Numbered from the stretch's first letter, positions 51,239 to 60,254 are shown. The stretch is DNA of 64,000 nt from Deinococcus roseus (GCF_014646895.1 NZ_BMOD01000008.1:62001-126000); one strand, 5' to 3'. Numbers and translations are program-made. The notes: generated by a model from the letters alone, not told the origin.

Positions 51239-51960
51239 TTTTACAGACCCAGAACCTGGGCAAACGTTTTTTTGGAAATGTGGCCCTGGAAGACCTCACC
51301 TTTACCGCCAACCCTGGAGAATTCATTGGTCTGCTGGGCGTAAACGGCAGCGGCAAAAGCACCCTTATCAAGATGGCCGAAGGATTGGTCAAACCCACCT
51401 CTGGCAGCATCAAAGTGCTGGGAGAAGCCCCCGGAGCCAGCACCCGCCGTCAGGTGGCCTACCTCCCAGAAATTGACCACCTGTACATGAGCTGGAATGC
51501 CCGGTACGCCTTTGACTTCATGAAGGGCTTTTTCCCCATGAACGAGCAGCGTTTCAAAGACGTGCTGGAATTCCTCAGCGTCAGTGAAACCGCACGTCTG
51601 GGCACCCTCTCCAAGGGGAACCGCACCCGTGTGCGTCTGGCCCTGACCCTGGCCCGAGATGCCAAACTCTACCTGCTGGACGAACCCCTCAGCGGCATTG
51701 ACCCCCTCACCCGCGAACAGATCCTGCACACCCTGATCCGCGAATTCCGCGCAGACGACGCAGACTCCACCATGATCCTCGCCACCCACCAGATTGCAGA
51801 AGCCGAGAGCCTCTTTGACCGGGTGCTGGTGCTGGACGGAGGCCGGGTGCTGCTGGAAGGCACCGCAGAAGACATTCGCAACGCCAGGGGCGTGAGCATA
51901 GACCGGGCCGTCAAACAGGACGCCATGCTGGCCGAAAGCCGCCGCCGGGGAGGGAAATGA
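51235..51960 (+). CDS. ABC exporter ATP-binding protein (YtrB-like)
   Basis: A 241-residue ATPase with Walker A GVNGSGKST, a diverged signature LSKGNRTRVRLALTLA (LSKGN instead of LSGGQ, as in the YtrB/YhcH subgroup), Walker B LYLLDEPLSGID and H-loop LATHQIAEAE. It is coupled to the regulator and to the permease by four-base overlaps. It would power export of an unknown compound, possibly in response to envelope stress as in Bacillus Ytr systems. Confidence 0.92.
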   Translation: MILQTQNLGKRFFGNVALEDLTFTANPGEFIGLLGVNGSGKSTLIKMAEGLVKPTSGSIKVLGEAPGASTRRQVAYLPEIDHLYMSWNARYAFDFMKGFFPMNEQRFKDVLEFLSVSETARLGTLSKGNRTRVRLALTLARDAKLYLLDEPLSGIDPLTREQILHTLIREFRADDADSTMILATHQIAEAESLFDRVLVLDGGRVLLEGTAEDIRNARGVSIDRAVKQDAMLAESRRRGGK

Positions 51961-52706
51961 TGCAGTTCTGGATGCTGTTCCGCAAAGAAGTCGAGCAAAA
52001 CTACCAGTGGGTGATCGGAGCCGCTGCCATCGTGCTGCTGGTCAGTCTGGTGCTGCAATTCCAGATCAAGGACAGCGAGGCCCGCATTGCCCTCAGTGCC
52101 GTGCTGCTCAGCCTGCCCTTTTTAGACGGCCTGATGAAAGGCTTCTACCAGATCCGCAATGAATACGCCCGCAACACCCATTATTTCCTGCGTTCCCTGC
52201 CCACTTCTGGACTGCACATTCTGGCCAGCAAGTACCTGTGGCTCGCCATTGAAGTGACCATCCTGACTTTGATGGTGATGGTGCCCATTGCTTTCTTTAT
52301 TCTGAATTCCCACACCGGAGCGTTTCAGCAGCTCGTTCAGGCCATCCAGGACATCCTGAGGCAAAACCACCTGTTTGACCTTCTGAAATTCGTGTTTGCC
52401 ATCGTGCTGGCTGTGCTCCCCCTTCCGGTGCTGGCTTACGTCAGTCAACTGGTGGGACAGCGGGTGGGCAAGGTGGAATGGCTGGTCAGTGGCATCACCT
52501 ACCTGGGGATCCTCTGGCTGCAGGGTACCATTTACAATGCCCTGGGCCTGTTTGACCGCAGCACCGACATTGGAATGTTTGGAATGGGGATCAATGCCAG
52601 CAATGATATCGTCACCCTGGACCCCCAGTTTGTGATTTTCCAGCTGACCCTCTCTGCCCTGCTGCTGCTGGTTTCCGGCTGGCTGTTTGACCAGCAGGAC
52701 CTCTGA
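51957..52706 (+). CDS. ABC exporter permease
   Basis: A 249-residue membrane protein with about six helices (WVIGAAAIVLLVSLVLQF, LWLAIEVTILTLMVMVPIAFFIL, FVFAIVLAVLPLPVLAYVSQL, LTLSALLLLVSGWLF). Two adjacent ATGs at 51957 and 51960 follow GGAGGGAA. The partner is the preceding ATPase. No binding protein is encoded, consistent with an exporter. Confidence 0.85.
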   Translation: MMQFWMLFRKEVEQNYQWVIGAAAIVLLVSLVLQFQIKDSEARIALSAVLLSLPFLDGLMKGFYQIRNEYARNTHYFLRSLPTSGLHILASKYLWLAIEVTILTLMVMVPIAFFILNSHTGAFQQLVQAIQDILRQNHLFDLLKFVFAIVLAVLPLPVLAYVSQLVGQRVGKVEWLVSGITYLGILWLQGTIYNALGLFDRSTDIGMFGMGINASNDIVTLDPQFVIFQLTLSALLLLVSGWLFDQQDL

Positions 52707-52740
52707 GCCTATACTGATGTATTGCCTTTAGGAGGACACC

Positions 52741-53034
52741 ATGGCAGAACCCAACATCGATAAAATGCTCGCCCTGACCAACAGCAAGTACAGCCTGTCT
52801 GTGGTGGTCGCCAAGCGCGCCCTGCAACTGAAAGCAGGCACCCCCAGCGCCCTCCCTGTGGACCAGCGGGCCAAGATCCGCAACCTGGTGACCGTCGCCA
52901 TGCGCGAACTCGCCAGCGGCAAACTGCAGGTTGGTGAAAACCTCATCGACGAGGAGAAGCTGGCCCAGGACCTGCAACGCACCAAACAGGCCCTGTTACA
53001 GGCCCAGACCGTTCACGCTTTAGAGCGGGACTGA
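52741..53034 (+). CDS. rpoZ: RNA polymerase omega subunit
   Basis: A 97-residue protein with the omega core (MAEPNIDKMLALTNSKYSL, VVAKRALQLKAG, and VTVAMRELASGKLQVGE). TAGGAGG lies before the ATG, and a TATACT box is upstream at about 52711. It stabilises the beta-prime subunit. Confidence 0.95.
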   Translation: MAEPNIDKMLALTNSKYSLSVVVAKRALQLKAGTPSALPVDQRAKIRNLVTVAMRELASGKLQVGENLIDEEKLAQDLQRTKQALLQAQTVHALERD

Positions 53035-53045
53035 TCCCAAAGCAA

Positions 53046-53070
53046 AGGGCGCAGCACGCTGCACCCCTAC
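53046..53070. repeat. GGCGCAGC palindromic repeat, copy 4
   Basis: GGGCGCAGCACGCTGCACCC then CTACA, lying immediately after rpoZ and before its terminator. Confidence 0.65.
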
Positions 53071-53072
53071 AA

Positions 53073-53106
53073 AATCTTCCTCTCAATGCAGAGGAGGATT
53101 TTTTTA
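53073..53106 (+). terminator. Terminator after rpoZ
   Basis: CTTCCTCT-CAATGC-AGAGGAGG followed by ATTTTTTT. Confidence 0.75.
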
Positions 53107-53523
53107 TGTCTGTGAGGGCAGCTTTTCCATCACCAGCTTTGTGATGGCCTCGTCTGGCCCTCCCTCTTCACAGCGGGTCAGCATCTCCTGTGGGATCACC
53201 ACATCCAGCCCTGCGCCTTCCAGAACAGTCAGGGCAGCAGGATCTCCAGAGAAAGCATGGCCGAACACGTGGATGGTGTACATCATGTGCTGGGTTTCGC
53301 CTGTACAGCACCCCCAGAGTTCTACATCTTCAGACTGCAGGTGCAAATCCAGTTCTTCCCGGATTTCCCGCAGAATGGCCTGCAGTGGGGTTTCGCCTGC
53401 TTCCAGACCGCCTCCAAAGTAACCCCACAGGGGTGGTTTGTAGCCCCTGCGGTCCTGCACAATGATGTGTTTTCCGTCTGGCAGGTGCAGCACCAGCACA
53501 GCATTGTTCTTGAGGGTCTTCAT
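53104..53523 (-). CDS. Nudix hydrolase
   Basis: The start is the ATG at 53523, which overlaps the upstream stop by four bases, giving 139 residues. The Nudix box reads GGLEAGETPLQAILREIREEL, with the catalytic REIREE. The final conserved Gly of the box is Asp here, a small deviation. Such enzymes hydrolyse nucleoside diphosphates linked to another moiety; Deinococcus genomes carry many. The substrate is unknown. Confidence 0.9.
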   Translation of the reverse strand: MKTLKNNAVLVLHLPDGKHIIVQDRRGYKPPLWGYFGGGLEAGETPLQAILREIREELDLHLQSEDVELWGCCTGETQHMMYTIHVFGHAFSGDPAALTVLEGAGLDVVIPQEMLTRCEEGGPDEAITKLVMEKLPSQT

Positions 53524-54344
53524 TTGGAAAAAGCTTTGTAGCCTTTTGGAATGGCGTAATTGAATTTTTCCTGTCCCAGGTTGATCCTGACCCATTTCTG
53601 GTTTTGCAGCCCTTTTAAAGACACGCTGGAAGACACCAGGGCGTGGTAAGGCTGGCCCAGCTTGAGGTCCAGTCCGGTGTTGCCTCCGGGTTCATCCCTC
53701 CAGATGCCGTCCTGCATGGTGTAGATTTTGCCGTTGTCCAGATCGAAAGCGATGCCCACGATGTTCTTGCGGTCCTGGGTCATGTACTTGCGCACATTCA
53801 CTGTCCAGCCAGACTGCATGTGGTCAGACGCCACCCCGATGTACAGAGAAACCTCCTGCTTCCTGGCAATTTGTGGGGTGTTGACCTCGACTTCAAAGTA
53901 ATATTTGCCCTTGCTGTACTGCTGCGAACTGTAGAATTCGTAGTCGTCTGCGCTGTAGTTTTCAGCGATCAGGTCCTGTCTGGGGTTGTAGGTTTTCAGT
54001 TCCTCAATGCGGGCATCGGTGAAGCGCACCACACAGACCGTCTGGTAGGGGTCTTTGAGGATCTTCTGGAACCACTTTTCCCGGTTGGTTTCCTTGCTGT
54101 CCAGCTTGCAGGACTGGTCGCGGGTTTTCAGCCACTGGCGCTGTTCAGAGCGCAGGGTGTTCTGCTGGGCAGTGCTGAGGGTTTTCAGGAGTTTCTGGTA
54201 TTCGCTGTTGATCAGGGCGTCTGAAGAGCGCAATTCAGAGGCCAGACAGGTCTTCCAGGCTGCGTCACTGGAGGAAGCTTCGCAGGACGCGGCAAATGCA
54301 GAACCGAGGGCACCAAAGGCCAGCAGTGCAAACAGGGGTTTCAT
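53520..54344 (-). CDS. Exported protein with LprI-like (DUF1311) and SPRY-like domains
   Basis: The start at 54344 gives a signal peptide (MKPLFALLAFGALGSAFAA) and 274 residues. The first mature part (CEASSSDAAWKTCLASELRSSDA, then QRQWLKTRDQSC) has the Cys-framed helical pattern of LprI/DUF1311. From about 135, YYFEVEVNT, VSLYIGVASD, VGIAFDLDNGKIY and GQPYHALVSSS follow the order of strands in SPRY/B30.2 domains. LprI-type proteins are linked to lysozyme inhibition, and SPRY domains bind proteins. The combination is uncommon. Confidence 0.78.
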   Translation of the reverse strand: MKPLFALLAFGALGSAFAASCEASSSDAAWKTCLASELRSSDALINSEYQKLLKTLSTAQQNTLRSEQRQWLKTRDQSCKLDSKETNREKWFQKILKDPYQTVCVVRFTDARIEELKTYNPRQDLIAENYSADDYEFYSSQQYSKGKYYFEVEVNTPQIARKQEVSLYIGVASDHMQSGWTVNVRKYMTQDRKNIVGIAFDLDNGKIYTMQDGIWRDEPGGNTGLDLKLGQPYHALVSSSVSLKGLQNQKWVRINLGQEKFNYAIPKGYKAFSK

Positions 54345-54434
54345 GCTGTCATTCTGAACTTCTGCTCTGGATCCTGTGGTGTTTTCTGACACGCAGGTGA
54401 AGTACACCATTCTGGAAAGTGGTACTTTGGCGGT

Positions 54435-55631
54435 ATGCATCGAGTTCTGGTGATGGTCTGCGCATCGGTGGCCGCCATGAAAGCCCCTTTTGTCCTCAGG
54501 CGCATCCGGGAGGCGGGTTTTGAAACCCGTGTGATCGCCACCGCGCACGCCCTGAATTTCACAACCCCTCTGGCGTTAAGCAGCGCTTCTGGAAACCCTG
54601 TGTACACCAATGAAAGCTGGTTCAGTGCACAGGCCGGAGCGCAACACCTGGAACTGGCCCACTGGGCGGATGCTGTGGTGATCGTGGCGGCCAGTGCAGA
54701 TTTCATGGCCTGTGCAGCACTGGGCCTGGGTTCCGATCTGGGCCAAGCCACCCTGCTTTCGGTGCGGGGTCCGGTGTTGTGGGCACCTGCCATGAATCCT
54801 GCCATGTGGGAGCATCCTGCCACAGCAGCACACAGGCAAACCCTGCAAAGCTGGGGGCACCAGTTTCTGGGACCGACTTCTGGAAAACTGGGCACAAAAG
54901 GCGAGGGGGAAGGCATGGGCCGCATGCTGGAACCCGAGGAGATCGCAGAGCAGGTGAAGCGCGTCTTTGCCCCGAAAGACATGTCTGGCAAAAAGGTGCT
55001 GATCAGCGCTGGCCCGACCCGTGAGTACCTCGATCCTGTGCGCTTCATCTCCAATCCCTCCAGCGGCAAGATGGGTTTTGCCGTGGCAGAGGAAGCGCTT
55101 TCCAGAGGGGCAGAAGTGGTGATTGTCTCAGGTCCAGTGTCCATTGCTGCGCCCGCAGGTGCAAAAGTGGTGCCCGTGGAGTCTGCTTTGCAGATGAAAG
55201 ACGCCATGGAACAGCATTTTGAGTGGTCCGATGTGGTGGTGATGACCGCAGCAGTGGCCGATTACCGCGCAGCAGACCTCAAAACCGAGAAGCAGGCCAA
55301 AGTCAGTGAACACATCAGCATCGAACTGGTGCCCAACCCGGACATCCTGGCAGCTCTGGGAGCAAGAAAAGGCCAGAGGGTGCTGGTCGGATTTGCCATG
55401 GAAACCCATGCAGGGGTGGAGCGGGCCGCAGGCAAGGCCCAGCGCAAAAATGCCGATTTCATCTGCCTGAATTACCCCACCCGGGAAGGCACCGCTTTCG
55501 GTGGAGACGACAATCAGGTGACTTTTGTGTTTCCAGACGGCTCCCATGAAGATCTCCCGCGCATGAGCAAACGGGAGGTGGCCCGCCACCTGCTGGATGA
55601 GGCCCGCAAACGCATGCAGGATTCTGAATAA
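54435..55631 (+). CDS. coaBC: Bifunctional CoaBC (phosphopantothenoylcysteine synthetase/decarboxylase)
   Basis: A 398-residue enzyme with an N-terminal flavin decarboxylase (VCASVAAMKAPFVLRRI, VVIVAASADFMACAALG, WAPAMNPAMWEHP) and a C-terminal synthetase (KVLISAGPTREYLDPVRFISNPSSGKMG, VVVMTAAVADYR). It carries two steps of coenzyme A synthesis. TACTTT (54423-54428) lies six bases before the ATG and no Shine-Dalgarno exists, so the mRNA should be leaderless. Confidence 0.96.
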   Translation: MHRVLVMVCASVAAMKAPFVLRRIREAGFETRVIATAHALNFTTPLALSSASGNPVYTNESWFSAQAGAQHLELAHWADAVVIVAASADFMACAALGLGSDLGQATLLSVRGPVLWAPAMNPAMWEHPATAAHRQTLQSWGHQFLGPTSGKLGTKGEGEGMGRMLEPEEIAEQVKRVFAPKDMSGKKVLISAGPTREYLDPVRFISNPSSGKMGFAVAEEALSRGAEVVIVSGPVSIAAPAGAKVVPVESALQMKDAMEQHFEWSDVVVMTAAVADYRAADLKTEKQAKVSEHISIELVPNPDILAALGARKGQRVLVGFAMETHAGVERAAGKAQRKNADFICLNYPTREGTAFGGDDNQVTFVFPDGSHEDLPRMSKREVARHLLDEARKRMQDSE

Positions 55632-55695
55632 ACCCCGGAAGTGCAAGAGCAAAATCTGGCTGCTTTTCGAGGCTGTTGCGCGATTGAATAAAAGA

Positions 55696-55748
55696 ACTGC
55701 ATAAAAATACCCTTTTCTAAACCGTATATACTGTTGCATAATTACAGG
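55696..55748 (+). promoter_or_regulatory. argR promoter with two ARG-box-like sites
   Basis: CTGCATAAAAATAC at 55697 and TTGCATAATTACAGG at 55734 resemble the ARG-box half-site pattern (TGNATWWWWATNCA) on either side of TATACT (55727-55732). The positions suit autorepression by ArgR. Confidence 0.55.
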
Positions 55749-55755
55749 TATCCTT

Positions 55756-56220
55756 ATGGCACTCACCAAAGAACAACGTCAACGGCGCATTCAGGAAATC
55801 ATCTCCCGGGAAGCCATCTCCACCCAGGCCGAACTGGTCAAACGCCTCAACGATGAAGGCATGAACGTCACGCAGGCCACCATTTCCCGCGACATCAACG
55901 AACTCAGGCTGGTGCGCCTGCCCATTGGCAAAAGCAAGCACCGCTACGCCCTCGCCCATGTCGCCAACGAAAGCGACGTGATGGATGAACTTGCCAAACT
56001 GTTCCGCTCTTTTGTGCGGGACATGGACCGCGGCGAGAACATCATCGTGATCAAAACCGCAGAAGGACACGCCAACGGGGTGGCTTATTTGATCGACAAA
56101 CTCACCCGCGATGACATCATCGGCACCCTGGCCGGACAGGACACCATCATGCTGGTGGCCCGCACCGTCAAGGACGGGGAAAACCTGCTGGAAGAACTGA
56201 GCGCATTGCTGGTTTCGTGA
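55756..56220 (+). CDS. argR: Arginine repressor ArgR
   Basis: A 154-residue protein with an N-terminal winged helix (RRIQEIISREAISTQAELVKRLNDEGMNVTQATISRDINEL) and a C-terminal arginine-binding/hexamerisation domain (GHANGVAYLIDKLTRDDIIGTLAGQDTIMLVAR). It regulates arginine synthesis and breakdown genes. Possible operators lie directly upstream. Confidence 0.95.
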   Translation: MALTKEQRQRRIQEIISREAISTQAELVKRLNDEGMNVTQATISRDINELRLVRLPIGKSKHRYALAHVANESDVMDELAKLFRSFVRDMDRGENIIVIKTAEGHANGVAYLIDKLTRDDIIGTLAGQDTIMLVARTVKDGENLLEELSALLVS

Positions 56221-56257
56221 TCCCCCTGCTTGTTTGAAGTGTTGTGTTGGAATTTCT

Positions 56258-56345
56258 CTCGTCCTACACCAATCCCCCTTCGTTAAGGGACAGCCTTGAA
56301 GCGTTAGCGAAAGACAGGGGGATCTGGCCTCAGAAACCCCAACAC
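56258..56345. repeat. Second, partial copy of the TIR element family
   Basis: Shares GGACAGCCTTGA, TAGCGAAAG.CAGGGGGATCTG and the following CAGAAACC with 22286-22475, in inverted orientation relative to its left half. It lies between argR and marC. Confidence 0.6.
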
Positions 56346-56406
56346 AACATGCCCCAAAACACCCAGTGACATTTTCCCCCGAGCAAATTGGATACAATGT
56401 CTGCTG

Positions 56407-57042
56407 ATGGATCTGTTTGCCCTTGCCACCCAGACTTTTTTGACCATGGTCGTTGTGATGGACCCGATTGGTCTGGCTCCGGTGTTCATTGGTCTGGCAG
56501 GCAGCAGGCCTTCTTTTGAACGCAGAAAAATTGCCCTGAAGGCCACTGCAGTGGCAGCAGTGATCATCCTGCTGTTTGCTTTTTTTGGACAGGCTTTGCT
56601 GGACCATCTGGGCATCAGCATCTTCTCCTTCAAGATTGCAGGGGGCATTTTGCTGTTCCTGATTGCACTGGACATGGTGTTTGCCCGCCCCAGTGGAGCC
56701 AGGGAAACCGAAGAGGAAGAACGAGAAGCCCAGAGCAGACAGGACCCCAGCGTGTTTCCGCTGGCCATTCCCCTGATTGCAGGACCGGGAACCCTGGCCA
56801 GCATCATGATTCTGGCCACCAAAACCTCCAGACACATTGTGGAACTGCTGGTGGTCATTGGGGTGACCGTGGTGGTGCTGGCCCTGTGTTACCTGGCCCT
56901 CAGGCTTTCTGGGCAGATCGCCAAAGTGATTGGCCTGACCGGGGTGCATGTGGTCACCCGTGTGCTGGGGGTCTTGCTGGGCGCTCTGGCGGTGCAATAT
57001 GTGGCCGATGGGGTGTGGGGCATCATTCAACTGAACTCCTGA
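56407..57042 (+). CDS. MarC family integral membrane protein
   Basis: A 211-residue protein with six helices and MarC features: MVVVMDPIGLAPVFIGLAG near the start, ISIFSFKIAGGILLFLIALDMVF, FPLAIPLIAGPGTLASIMIL, and the closing GVHVVTRVLGVLLGALAVQYVADGV. The transport role is unproven for the whole family. TACAAT lies eight bases before the ATG. A 186-bp A/T-rich gap follows in which nothing else was recognised. Confidence 0.92.
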   Translation: MDLFALATQTFLTMVVVMDPIGLAPVFIGLAGSRPSFERRKIALKATAVAAVIILLFAFFGQALLDHLGISIFSFKIAGGILLFLIALDMVFARPSGARETEEEEREAQSRQDPSVFPLAIPLIAGPGTLASIMILATKTSRHIVELLVVIGVTVVVLALCYLALRLSGQIAKVIGLTGVHVVTRVLGVLLGALAVQYVADGVWGIIQLNS

Positions 57043-57228
57043 GTTTCAATCCATAAATATCAGTTAAGTTTGCATGAGGACCGCTGTTTCCTGGGTTCAA
57101 ACAAAATTTCACTGCTGAATACAGCAGATTTTTCACCCCTCAAAGAGCGAATTTAAGCCATAACGCTCATCAAAATACGCTGCCCGGACAACAGACAAAT
57201 CACCAAAAAACGCTAAACTGGATATGGT

Positions 57229-57756
57229 ATGGATGCGACTCAGCAGGTTCTATTGAACCTCAACAAACCCCGAGTGCTGGTGCTCAACGCCAGCTATGAG
57301 CCGATGCACATTGTGTCGATCAAACGGGCGATCACGCTGATCATGCATGAGGTCGCAGAAGTTCTGGAAGACAGCCAGGACTTCATCCACTCCCCCAGCA
57401 CCATCATGCCTGTGCCGAGCGTGATCCGCCTCAGAAAATTCATCCGGCGTCCGAGAGTGCAAGTTGTTCCCTTCTCGCGGCGCAATGTACTGCGCCGCGA
57501 TTTTTTTACCTGCCAGTACTGCGGTTCCACCCTGGAACTCACCATCGACCACGTGATGCCCCGTTCCCGCGGAGGACGCCACGCCTGGGACAACGTGGTG
57601 ACGGCCTGCCGGGAGTGCAACCAGAAAAAAGGGAACAAGACCCCCCAGGAAGCAAACATGCCCCTGCACCATGTGCCCAAGGCCCCCAAGTTCAATGTCC
57701 TCACCATGGGACAGGACCATGTGGCCCAGGAAGCCTGGAGCAAGTACCTGTTTTGA
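57229..57756 (+). CDS. HNH endonuclease domain protein
   Basis: A 175-residue protein. The N-terminal half (VLVLNASYEPMHIVSIKRAITLI) matches a widespread HNH family found in cyanobacteria and Deinococcus. The nuclease core has CQYCGSTLELTIDHVMPRSRGG, WDNVVTACRECNQKKGN, with two CxxC zinc pairs and the catalytic His. Its role is not established and it is not linked to a restriction system here. TAAACT and TATGGT boxes just before the ATG suggest a very short or absent leader. Confidence 0.9.
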   Translation: MDATQQVLLNLNKPRVLVLNASYEPMHIVSIKRAITLIMHEVAEVLEDSQDFIHSPSTIMPVPSVIRLRKFIRRPRVQVVPFSRRNVLRRDFFTCQYCGSTLELTIDHVMPRSRGGRHAWDNVVTACRECNQKKGNKTPQEANMPLHHVPKAPKFNVLTMGQDHVAQEAWSKYLF

Positions 57757-57846
57757 AAGAGCGGTCAGCCGTCAGCGATCAGCCGTCGGGCCTCACTGAA
57801 GCTGCACTTCTGAACAAGACAGCAGTGAAGACAAAAACCACTTTTG

Positions 57847-57870
57847 ACCCGGATGCTCCGTCCGGGTTTT
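57847..57870 (+). terminator. Terminator after the HNH gene
   Basis: ACCCGGA-7 nt-TCCGGGT followed by TTT, then TTTTT seven bases later. Confidence 0.65.
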
Positions 57871-57918
57871 GACGTTTTTATCACGCACCCAGAGCCATAC
57901 TGACGCTGGAGGGTGAAG

Positions 57919-58314
57919 ATGACCGACAACAAGAGCATCATTCAGAACATTTTTGCGGGCTGGAACAACCACAACATCGAAGAGGCCAGCCAGTACATTT
58001 CAGAGCAGTGCAACAGCGGAGGACTTACCGGCTTCAGACAGCAACTCGGGGCACTGCTGCAGGCCATGCCTGACCTGCACGTCACCATCGAGGACATTCT
58101 GGGAGAGGAAAACAAAGTTGCCACCCGCATCACCATGCGGGGCACCCACCTGGGGCCTTTTCTGGGCTTTGCCCCCAGTGGAAAACCCCTCACCATCAAG
58201 GCCAACCACGTGTACACCCTGCAAGACGGACTGGTGACCGAAAGATATGGCCAGATGGACCGTCTGGAGGTCATCGGGCAGATGGGACTCAAGATGGTGC
58301 CTGCAGACACATGA
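57919..58314 (+). CDS. SnoaL-like ester cyclase family protein
   Basis: The start is the ATG at 57919, five bases after GGAGGG. The 131-residue protein follows the SnoaL/ester-cyclase pattern: FAGWNNHNIEEASQYISEQC, FRQQLGALLQAMPDLHVTIEDILGEENKVATRITMRGTHLGPFLGFAPSGK and a closing MDRLEVIGQMGL. It binds or cyclises a small molecule of unknown nature. The second SnoaL-like protein in this window is at 16262. Confidence 0.88.
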   Translation: MTDNKSIIQNIFAGWNNHNIEEASQYISEQCNSGGLTGFRQQLGALLQAMPDLHVTIEDILGEENKVATRITMRGTHLGPFLGFAPSGKPLTIKANHVYTLQDGLVTERYGQMDRLEVIGQMGLKMVPADT

Positions 58315-58377
58315 AGACCCATGGCTTCTGAAAGGGCAGGGACATTTTTTCACTGTACCAGAGGGTAGACTGTGCCT

Positions 58378-60168
58378 ATGGCTTTCAATGACCTGCAATC
58401 GTTCATCGCCCTGCTGGAAAGCAAAGGCCAGCTGATCCGTGTGAAACGGGAAGTGGACCGGAACCTGGAAATCACCGAAATCGCAGACCGTCTGGTGAAA
58501 AAAGACGGTCCTGCAGTGCTGTTTGAGAACGTGAAAGGCAGCCCTTTCCCGCTGGCCATCGGCCTGATGGGAACCCGCGAGCGCATGGCCTGGGCGCTGG
58601 GGGCAAATTCGCTGGATGAGGTGGCAGACCGCATCAAAAAACTGCTGGATGTGAAAATGGGTGGGGGTTTGCTGGGCATGGCCTCCAACCTGGGGAAACT
58701 CAAAGATCTGGCCAGTTTGCCTCCAAAAAAGGTCAGAAACGCCCCTGTGCAGGAGGTCATCTGGCGTGGGGATGAGGTGGACCTCTCCAAGATCCCGGTT
58801 TTGCACTGCTGGCCGGACGATGGCGGGCCTTTCGTGACCTTTCCTCTGGTGATCACCAAAGACCCCATTTCGGGCGAGTACAACATGGGCATGTACCGCA
58901 TGCAGGTGATGGGCAAAAACACCACAGGCATGCACTGGCAACGCCACAAGACCGGAGCACGGCACCTGGAAAGTGCAGCAAAACTTGGAAAACGGCTGGA
59001 GGTGGCTGTGGCCCTTGGAGGAGATCCTGCCCTGATTTATGCTGCAACTGCTCCTCTGCCCCCGGTTCCTGGCCTGAACGAATATTCCCTGACGGGTTTT
59101 TTGCGCGGCCAGAACCAGCCTGTGGTGAAAGGCATCACTGTGGATCTGGACGTTCCAGCCAACGCAGAATTCATTCTGGAAGGTTACGTTGACCCTGCAG
59201 AAGCGTGGATTGATGAGGGGCCTTTCGGGGATCATACGGGGTTTTACACGCCAGTGGACAAATACCCGCTGTTCCACGTCACGGCCATCACCATGCGCAA
59301 AAATCCCATTTATCCAGCCACCATCGTGGGCAGACCCATCATGGAAGATGCCTACCTGATCGAGGCTTCAGAACGCATCTTTCTGACTGCAGCTCAACTG
59401 ATCGTGCCAGAGATCAAGGACTACAACATGCCTCCTGCTGGTGTGGCCCACAACCTGGTCTTTGTGGCCATGAAAAAAACCTATCCAGGTCAGGCCTACA
59501 AGGTTGCAAACGGTCTTTTTGGACTGGGGCAGATGATGTTCGCCAAGGTGATCGTGGTGCTGGATGAAGACGTGCCGGTCACAGACTTTGACCGGGTCTG
59601 GCGTGAGGTGGCTTTAAAATCCGTTCCAGGCCCCCACACCCTGCACGGACGCGGCCCCATTGATGTGCTGGACCACAGTTCCAGACAGTGGTCTTATGGT
59701 GGCAAACTGATTCTGGACGCCACCACCAAACACCCGGAAGAAAAAGTGCAGGATGACTTCAAACCATTGCCCGTCAAAGACCTCCCTGTGCTGGAAGGCA
59801 TGCTGGACCAGTGGCAAACCCCGGACGGCTACTGGGTGGTGAAAGTCCACAAAACCAGAGCCCACCAGGGCCGTGAACTGGGTGAAGCCCTGATCCAGCA
59901 CACGGCAGCCTCAGGCATCCGCCATGTGCTGCTGGTGGATGAGCAAACCGATGTGCGAGACCTGCAAGACGTTTGGTGGACCATCCTCAACAACATTGAC
60001 CCTGAACGCGATGTCAAAGTTCTGAGTGGAAAGATGTTCTGGGACGGCACCCCCAAACGGGAAGACGAGGGTTTTCACCGGGTGTGGCCCCAGAAAATCA
60101 CCATGACCGCAGAAGTGAAAAAGCATGTCTCAGCGCACTGGAAGGACTATGGTTTGCCTGAACTGTAA
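58378..60168 (+). CDS. UbiD family decarboxylase
   Basis: A 596-residue protein of the UbiD type, which uses prenylated FMN. Visible features include FIALLESKGQLIRVKREVDRNLEITEIADRL, DGGPFVTFPLVITKDP, the catalytic-region DEGPFGDHTGFYTPVDKYPLFHV, and the C-terminal VLLVDEQTDVRDLQDVWWTI. Members act in ubiquinone or menaquinone synthesis or on aromatic acids. No UbiX is nearby. TAGACT lies six bases before the ATG, suggesting a leaderless mRNA, so the ATG at 58378 is preferred over an upstream GTG. Confidence 0.92.
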   Translation: MAFNDLQSFIALLESKGQLIRVKREVDRNLEITEIADRLVKKDGPAVLFENVKGSPFPLAIGLMGTRERMAWALGANSLDEVADRIKKLLDVKMGGGLLGMASNLGKLKDLASLPPKKVRNAPVQEVIWRGDEVDLSKIPVLHCWPDDGGPFVTFPLVITKDPISGEYNMGMYRMQVMGKNTTGMHWQRHKTGARHLESAAKLGKRLEVAVALGGDPALIYAATAPLPPVPGLNEYSLTGFLRGQNQPVVKGITVDLDVPANAEFILEGYVDPAEAWIDEGPFGDHTGFYTPVDKYPLFHVTAITMRKNPIYPATIVGRPIMEDAYLIEASERIFLTAAQLIVPEIKDYNMPPAGVAHNLVFVAMKKTYPGQAYKVANGLFGLGQMMFAKVIVVLDEDVPVTDFDRVWREVALKSVPGPHTLHGRGPIDVLDHSSRQWSYGGKLILDATTKHPEEKVQDDFKPLPVKDLPVLEGMLDQWQTPDGYWVVKVHKTRAHQGRELGEALIQHTAASGIRHVLLVDEQTDVRDLQDVWWTILNNIDPERDVKVLSGKMFWDGTPKREDEGFHRVWPQKITMTAEVKKHVSAHWKDYGLPEL

Positions 60169-60175
60169 AACTGGT

Positions 60176-60254
60176 CCTGGGTAGAGTTGATGAATAATGC
60201 ATAACCTGCTATAATGCTTTACATCAGTCGGCGAAAGCCGACTTTTTCTTTTGG
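60176..60254 (+). ncRNA. Promoter-hairpin element, copy C (predicted RNA of about 28 nt)
   Basis: TTGATG (60187-60192), 17 bases, TATAAT (60210-60215) with a preceding TGC, six bases, then CATCAGTCG. The hairpin AGTCGGC-GAAA-GCCGACT (60226-60243) ends in a T-run. A transcript of about 60221-60248 is expected. Compared with copies A and B the stem sequence differs on both sides in a compensatory way while the 9-base lead-in is unchanged, indicating selection for RNA structure. Confidence 0.75.
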
